Below, one piece after another: positions 59,753 through 64,000 of a DNA stretch of 64,000 nucleotides (within the stretch, counting starts at the first letter, position 1; each line of letters begins with the position of its first letter). A program made the translations under genes and the position numbers. The stretch is from Romboutsia lituseburensis (GTDB taxonomy: Bacteria > Bacillota > Clostridia > Peptostreptococcales > Peptostreptococcaceae). The notes beneath the pieces were generated by a model, which saw only the letters and a list, made by a program, of their open reading frames with translations, was not told the DNA's origin and made no database searches. The stretch covers positions 3,224,001 through 3,288,000 of the forward strand of contig NZ_JANQBQ010000001.1 in the NCBI RefSeq assembly GCF_024723825.1, given 5' to 3'.

Positions 59753-60514
59753 GTGAAATATAATGATTGGTTTGTAAGTACTTTTGAAAAAAATAAAAAT
59801 TTTAAAAAAAATAGAATATTTCTATTCCCGTATGCAGGAGGTGGAGTTTCATCATTTAAAAATTGGCAGGACAAGTTTGAAAATACTGAACTAATTTGTG
59901 CTCAGTATCCAGGTAGGGAAAGTAAGATAAGCGAAGAACCATTAAATAATTTAGACAAGCTTATATCTACTCTTTATGATTATATAACTCCTTTAATAAA
60001 TGAGGATATACCATACTATTTTTTTGGACATAGTTTTGGAACTAAAGTAGTATATGAACTTGTTTTAAAAATACAAAAAAATAACTTAAAAATGCCGAGT
60101 GGAATTGTTTTATCAGCAGGAAAGGCACCTTGCTACAAGGAGGAAAATCCTATTTATCACCTTGATAATGTTAAGTTTTTACAGCAATTAAAGAGATTTT
60201 CATCAATTCCAGAAGAGTTAATATCAAACATGGATATTATGAATCTATTTATACGTATGATTAAAGCTGATTTTGAAATGGATGAAAAATATTTAAAGAA
60301 AGATATTATTCCTATAAATTGTCCTATAATAGCATTTATGGGAAGTGATGATAAAGAGATACGTTTACAAGAACTTTTAAAATGGAAGCATTATACATCA
60401 AAATCATTCAATTACAAAATTATCAAGGGAAGTCATATGTTTATAAATACAAATAAAGATAAAGTTGTAAATAACATTAAAAAATTTATACAAGGTGTAG
60501 AAGATGCAAAATAA
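59753..60514 (+). CDS. Type II thioesterase (YbtT/GrsT-like)
   Basis: 253 residues, alpha/beta hydrolase. Nucleophile S94 in FFGHSFGTK, FPYAGGGVSSF oxyanion region, CAQYPGRE, and the catalytic His in GSHMFI. Editing enzymes of this class clear mis-primed carrier proteins in NRPS systems. It starts at GTG 59753 after AGGAGG. Overlaps the PPTase gene by 11 nt. Confidence 0.92.
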   Translation: MKYNDWFVSTFEKNKNFKKNRIFLFPYAGGGVSSFKNWQDKFENTELICAQYPGRESKISEEPLNNLDKLISTLYDYITPLINEDIPYYFFGHSFGTKVVYELVLKIQKNNLKMPSGIVLSAGKAPCYKEENPIYHLDNVKFLQQLKRFSSIPEELISNMDIMNLFIRMIKADFEMDEKYLKKDIIPINCPIIAFMGSDDKEIRLQELLKWKHYTSKSFNYKIIKGSHMFINTNKDKVVNNIKKFIQGVEDAK

Positions 60515-61205
60515 AGTTATCATTTTTAAGTTGAAAAATTTTAAAAAAATAGATTATAAAAATTACTTAGAATTAATTAATGAAAAATATTGTTTGATAT
60601 TAATGGTTGATATAAATGAATTTGAAGAAGTAGAAAAATTAGAAAAATATTTAACCATAGACGAGGAAATTAAAAAAGAAAAATATTATTACAAGAGAAA
60701 GAAAAAGTGTTATGTGATTTCACATGGGATAGTAAATTACATTTATAGCAAATGGATAGGATGCACAGTAAAAGAATTATCTTTTAATAAAGGTCCTTTT
60801 TTAAAACCCTACATTGATAATGAATATCGAATTCAATACAATATAACACATTCGAAAGATCTTTTGGCTATAGGTCTTTCGAAATATACAATTGGTATTG
60901 ATTTAGAATATATAGACAAAAACATGGATTATGAAGATATTGTAAATATGTGTTTTCATAAAAAAGAAAGTAGCTTTATACAAAAAAATTTAAATTTATT
61001 TTATAAAGTGTGGGTAATAAAAGAGGCTTATTTAAAATTAATAGGGGAAGGATTAAACAGACCTTTAAATTCTTTTTACATAGAACAATATTTACATAAA
61101 GAACAAAATGAATTTACATTAGTGGATGAGTACAAAAAAAGCAAAGAAAAAGCTTATATTTTCTACCCATTAGAAAATTATGTAGGTGCATTTTGTTTAA
61201 AATAA
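60504..61205 (+). CDS. Sfp-type 4'-phosphopantetheinyl transferase
   Basis: 233 residues. Magnesium site in IGIDLEYID and the WxxKEAxxK motif VWVIKEAYLKLIGEGL; NITHSKD corresponds to the CoA-binding turn. It converts apo carrier proteins of the NRPS to the holo form. Start ATG 60504 lies inside the thioesterase end, implying coupling. A cluster-owned PPTase is typical of mobile or complete NRPS loci. Confidence 0.92.
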   Translation: MQNKVIIFKLKNFKKIDYKNYLELINEKYCLILMVDINEFEEVEKLEKYLTIDEEIKKEKYYYKRKKKCYVISHGIVNYIYSKWIGCTVKELSFNKGPFLKPYIDNEYRIQYNITHSKDLLAIGLSKYTIGIDLEYIDKNMDYEDIVNMCFHKKESSFIQKNLNLFYKVWVIKEAYLKLIGEGLNRPLNSFYIEQYLHKEQNEFTLVDEYKKSKEKAYIFYPLENYVGAFCLK

Positions 61206-61226
61206 GTTCATAGGAAGGAGAAAATA

Positions 61227-62849
61227 TTGAATAAGCATATAATTAATGAATTAGAGGATAAGTATGACAAATTAGCTTGGGAAAAAAATACTTTATCACA
61301 AGCGCTTGTTGATTGGGAGAAGAAGTATTCAGATAAAGTTGCAATTGTAGACGATGAAAAGGAATTTACTTATAACAAATTACTAAAGGATGTAAATAAT
61401 TATGCAGCAGGATTAATAAAATATGGATTTGAAAAAGGGGATAAGATAGTTTTACAAATACCTAATTCTTACGAATTTGTAGCTTTATCATTTGCTATGT
61501 TTAAAATTGGTGTTATTCCAATTATGGCACTACCTGCACATAGAGAAATAGAGTTAAAAGGTATAATAAAAAAATCACAAGCAAAAGCGTATATTATTAA
61601 CAATAAATATTTAGGATATGATTTTTTAAAACTAGCAAAAGGTTTAATAGATCAACTAACAAATACCTTAGATGTATTTGTTATAGGAGATTGTGGAAAG
61701 TTTAAATCTATTGATATTTTAAATGATAAAAATAATATAGATGAAATAAAATGTAATATTGATTATAAAGAAATAGCACTTTTATTACTATCTGGTGGAA
61801 CAACTGGGATACCTAAATTAATACCTAGAAGACATACAGATTACCTTTATGTTGCTAAAAAAATGGCACAAAAGTGCAAAATGAACTCAGATACTGTTTA
61901 TTTAGCATCTCTTCCAATATCACATAATTTTCCACTTGGTTGCCCAGGATTAGTAGGAACTTTATCAGTAGGTGGAAAGGTTGTAATGTGTAAAACTACT
62001 AGTCCTGATGAAATACTTCCTTTGATTGAAGAACAAAGAGTTAGTATAACAGGTTTAGTTCCAGCTATGGCAGTTATGTGTGCAGATTTTATAAAAGATT
62101 ATGATGATTATAACTTAGAGTCATTAAAGGTTTTACAAGTTGGAGGGTCAGTTTTGGATTCGAAAACTGCGAAAAATATTTCAAACACATTTGGTTGCAA
62201 GTTACAACAAATATTTGGAATTGCAGAAGGATTAATATGTTGTACTTCATTAGATGATGAAGATGAGATAATTTATAATTGCCAAGGGACTCCTATTAGT
62301 GATATGGATGAAGTTCTTATAGTTGATGAAGATGAGAATGAAGTAGAAGCTGAAAATTATGGAGAGTTAATTGTAAGAGGACCTTATACTATTCATGGAT
62401 ACTACAATCTAGAAGAAGTAAACAAAAAGTGCATTAATAAAAATGGATTCTTTAAAACTGGTGATAAGGCTAGGGTATTAAAAAATGGAAATTACCAAAT
62501 AGCTGGAAGAATAAAGGAAATGATTAATAGAGCAGGAGAGAAAATAACACCATTTGAACTGGAAGATATTTTATTAAAAAATAACTATATAAAAAATGTG
62601 CAAGTTGTTGGCATAAAAGATAATTTCTTAGGTGAAAGAATTTGTGTATTTATTTTAAAAGATAATAATAAGGAGTTATCATTAGAAGAAGTAAGAATGT
62701 TTTTAGTTGAAAAAGGGGTAGCTACATTTAAATTACCAGATCAAATTTTATATGTTGAAGATTGGCCACTAACTAGTGTAGGTAAAATTAGTAAAAATAA
62801 ACTAAAAGAGATTGCTTTAGAAAACAACTTAGTTGAGGAGGTATTATAG
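61227..62849 (+). CDS. Salicyl-AMP ligase (YbtE/DhbE family)
   Basis: 540 residues, stand-alone aryl-acid adenylation enzyme. P-loop LLLSGGTTGIPKLIPRRH at about 186-203, aryl-acid loop ISHNFPLGCPG (H233, N234, C239), GIAEGL (A5), TGD at about 417-419 and a C-terminal Lys (GKISKNK). The Cys at the DhbE Ser240 position and Ile after AEGL fit salicylate-type rather than 2,3-dihydroxybenzoate-type enzymes such as EntE. It activates salicylate and loads the carrier of the next protein. Starts at TTG 61227 after GAAGGAG; its stop overlaps the next GTG. Confidence 0.93.
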   Translation: MNKHIINELEDKYDKLAWEKNTLSQALVDWEKKYSDKVAIVDDEKEFTYNKLLKDVNNYAAGLIKYGFEKGDKIVLQIPNSYEFVALSFAMFKIGVIPIMALPAHREIELKGIIKKSQAKAYIINNKYLGYDFLKLAKGLIDQLTNTLDVFVIGDCGKFKSIDILNDKNNIDEIKCNIDYKEIALLLLSGGTTGIPKLIPRRHTDYLYVAKKMAQKCKMNSDTVYLASLPISHNFPLGCPGLVGTLSVGGKVVMCKTTSPDEILPLIEEQRVSITGLVPAMAVMCADFIKDYDDYNLESLKVLQVGGSVLDSKTAKNISNTFGCKLQQIFGIAEGLICCTSLDDEDEIIYNCQGTPISDMDEVLIVDEDENEVEAENYGELIVRGPYTIHGYYNLEEVNKKCINKNGFFKTGDKARVLKNGNYQIAGRIKEMINRAGEKITPFELEDILLKNNYIKNVQVVGIKDNFLGERICVFILKDNNKELSLEEVRMFLVEKGVATFKLPDQILYVEDWPLTSVGKISKNKLKEIALENNLVEEVL

Positions 62850-64000
62850 TGAGTAATGTAGACTATAAAAATGAAGCTAAGGATTTTATAAATAGTGAAG
62901 CTTGTAAATTATTAAATAAAACAGATATAAGTTTAAAATATAATTTAATAGAAATGGGAATTAGTTCTATTCAAGTTATGAAAATATCTAGTAGTCTTAG
63001 AAAATTTGGCATAATTATTCCTTTTGCTAAATTAATTTCAAATCCAACTATTGAAAAATGGAATGAATTAGTAGATAGGTCAAAGTTAAAAAAAATCAAA
63101 AAGTATAACAAAGACACTAATAAAGAATATGATGAAGATTCTTTTGCACTTACAGATGTGCAACAGGCTTATTGGGTAGGAAGGGAAGATGATCAACCCT
63201 TAGGAGGAGTTAGTTGCCATGCGTATTTAGAGTTTGATGGAGAAAATATTAATCCGAATAAATTAGAAAAAGCATGGAATACAATACAAAATTATCATCC
63301 TATGTTAAGAGCTAAATTTTTAGAAAATGGTAGACAAATTATAATGAATAAACCTTACTCAGAAAATATTGATATATATGATTTGACTTCACTTACAAAA
63401 AAAGATTTAGAAATTGAATTAGATAAAATAAGAGAAAAAATATCAAATAGAAAGCTTGATGTTGAAAAAGGTCAAGTAGCAGGATTAGCTATAAGTATTC
63501 TTCCTAATAATAATTCAAGAGTTCACATAGACATAGATTTATTAGTAGCTGATGTAATGAGTATGAGTATTTTAATAGAGGATTTATCAAAAGCGTATAA
63601 TGGGGAAAAATTTATACATAGTGAAAGTAAAACCTTTAAAGACTATCTTTTATCAAGAAATGAATCTGAAAAAAATGAGGAAGATAAAGCCTTTTGGAAT
63701 GAAAAGATAAAAACTTTTTCAGAAGAAATTAGACTACCTTTTGTAAAAAAACCAGAGTTGGTACATAATCCTAAATTTAAAAGAAAAAGTAAAATTATTG
63801 AAAAAAATATATGGCAAAAGATAAAAAATAAAGCGACATCTTATAAACAAACTCCATCCATGTTTTTACTTACATGCTATGCATTAATACTTGAAAGATG
63901 GTGCAAACAAGAACAGTTTTTAATAAATATTCCTTTGTTTAATAGAAGTTATAATGAAGACTATACACAAAATATGGTTGCAGACTTTACAAATTTATTA
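62849..64000 (+). CDS. NRPS, aryl carrier protein then heterocyclization domain (3' end beyond window)
   Basis: The frame is open from GTG 62849 (sharing one nt with the previous stop, GAGGAGG upstream) to the window edge, 384 codons. Residues about 5-75 are a carrier protein with S40 as the phosphopantetheine site (EMGISSIQVMK). From about 100 a cyclization domain follows: AYWVGRED with W109, DLLVADVMS (D230, D235, S238, the Cy DxxxxDxxS in place of HHxxxDG), and a late FNRSYNED/ADFTNLL region. This is the start of an HMWP2 or PchE-like synthetase, which would join salicylate to Cys and cyclise. Adenylation domains must lie to the right. Confidence 0.93.
   Translation, partial: MSNVDYKNEAKDFINSEACKLLNKTDISLKYNLIEMGISSIQVMKISSSLRKFGIIIPFAKLISNPTIEKWNELVDRSKLKKIKKYNKDTNKEYDEDSFALTDVQQAYWVGREDDQPLGGVSCHAYLEFDGENINPNKLEKAWNTIQNYHPMLRAKFLENGRQIIMNKPYSENIDIYDLTSLTKKDLEIELDKIREKISNRKLDVEKGQVAGLAISILPNNNSRVHIDIDLLVADVMSMSILIEDLSKAYNGEKFIHSESKTFKDYLLSRNESEKNEEDKAFWNEKIKTFSEEIRLPFVKKPELVHNPKFKRKSKIIEKNIWQKIKNKATSYKQTPSMFLLTCYALILERWCKQEQFLINIPLFNRSYNEDYTQNMVADFTNLL

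Noticed and set aside
1-64000. CRISPR array or tRNA genes
   Set aside because: No regular short repeats with unique spacers and no cloverleaf-like sequence with a recognisable T-loop were found on reading both strands.

Overview
The window is an AT-rich, gene-dense Gram-positive chromosome segment from an endospore-forming anaerobic clostridium. Sporulation genes (yqfC/yqfD, cotJABC), pyruvate phosphate dikinase with its own regulatory pair, an IorAB-type 2-oxoacid oxidoreductase and butyrate kinase all point that way. Gene content and codon style suggest Peptostreptococcaceae (Paraclostridium/Paeniclostridium/Romboutsia-like), but no rRNA or tRNA is present to fix the species. No tRNA, rRNA, CRISPR array, insertion sequence or prophage was recognised.

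Region 1 (1-20.9 kb) is conserved housekeeping. It runs mtaB, hinT, rpsU, yqeY, tspO and hpf, then the classic Firmicute block yqfC-yqfD-phoH-ybeY-dgkA/PAP2-cdd-era-mgtE-yqzL-recO-DUF4342-glyQ-glyS, and ends with the CcpN-type regulator, the PPDK regulatory protein and ppdK. Region 2 (21-32 kb) holds topB on the minus strand, dut, a secreted SH3/NlpC-P60 hydrolase, the cotJABC spore-coat operon, a TtcA-like enzyme, an exonuclease and several unknown genes. Region 3 (32-43 kb) carries a membrane-anchored MORN-repeat protein, an intracellular subtilisin, ftsEX with an M23 hydrolase activator, a DnaQ-like exonuclease, a cytosolic Ser/Thr kinase with a small partner, a 2[4Fe-4S] ferredoxin on the minus strand, and a monofunctional GT51 glycosyltransferase. 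Region 4 (42.7-57 kb) begins with an amino-acid oxidation set (aminotransferase, IorA, IorB, butyrate kinase). It continues with Cys-rich DUF1540 and HNH-like proteins, a pentapeptide-repeat potassium channel, asnB, a Cof-type HAD phosphatase, an M3 peptidase and a two-component system.

Region 5 (57.2 kb to the window end) is the most interesting part: a salicylate-primed NRPS siderophore locus of the yersiniabactin/pyochelin type. A good promoter overlapped by a Fur-box-like sequence (57172-57219) drives a co-directional operon. Its genes encode salicylate synthase (MbtI/Irp9 type, active-site residues intact), a dedicated DAHP synthase, a type II thioesterase, an Sfp-type phosphopantetheinyl transferase, a salicyl-AMP ligase (Cys at the salicylate-selective position) and an NRPS that begins carrier protein-heterocyclization domain and runs off the window. 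The logic is self-contained: the DAHP synthase lifts flux to chorismate, the synthase makes salicylate, the ligase loads it on the carrier activated by the PPTase, and the Cy domain condenses and cyclises it with a Cys/Ser/Thr residue. I am not aware of a described salicylate-thiazoline siderophore from this group of anaerobes, but I could not search for one.

Among smaller observations, several start codons are better placed downstream of the longest open frame. Three very short genes are supported (yqzL, a 27-residue acidic Tyr-rich peptide, a 12-codon upstream ORF overlapping the NlpC/P60 start). There is a GC-rich structured element at 31.84-31.92 kb, and a G-run/hairpin element at 39.27-39.36 kb.
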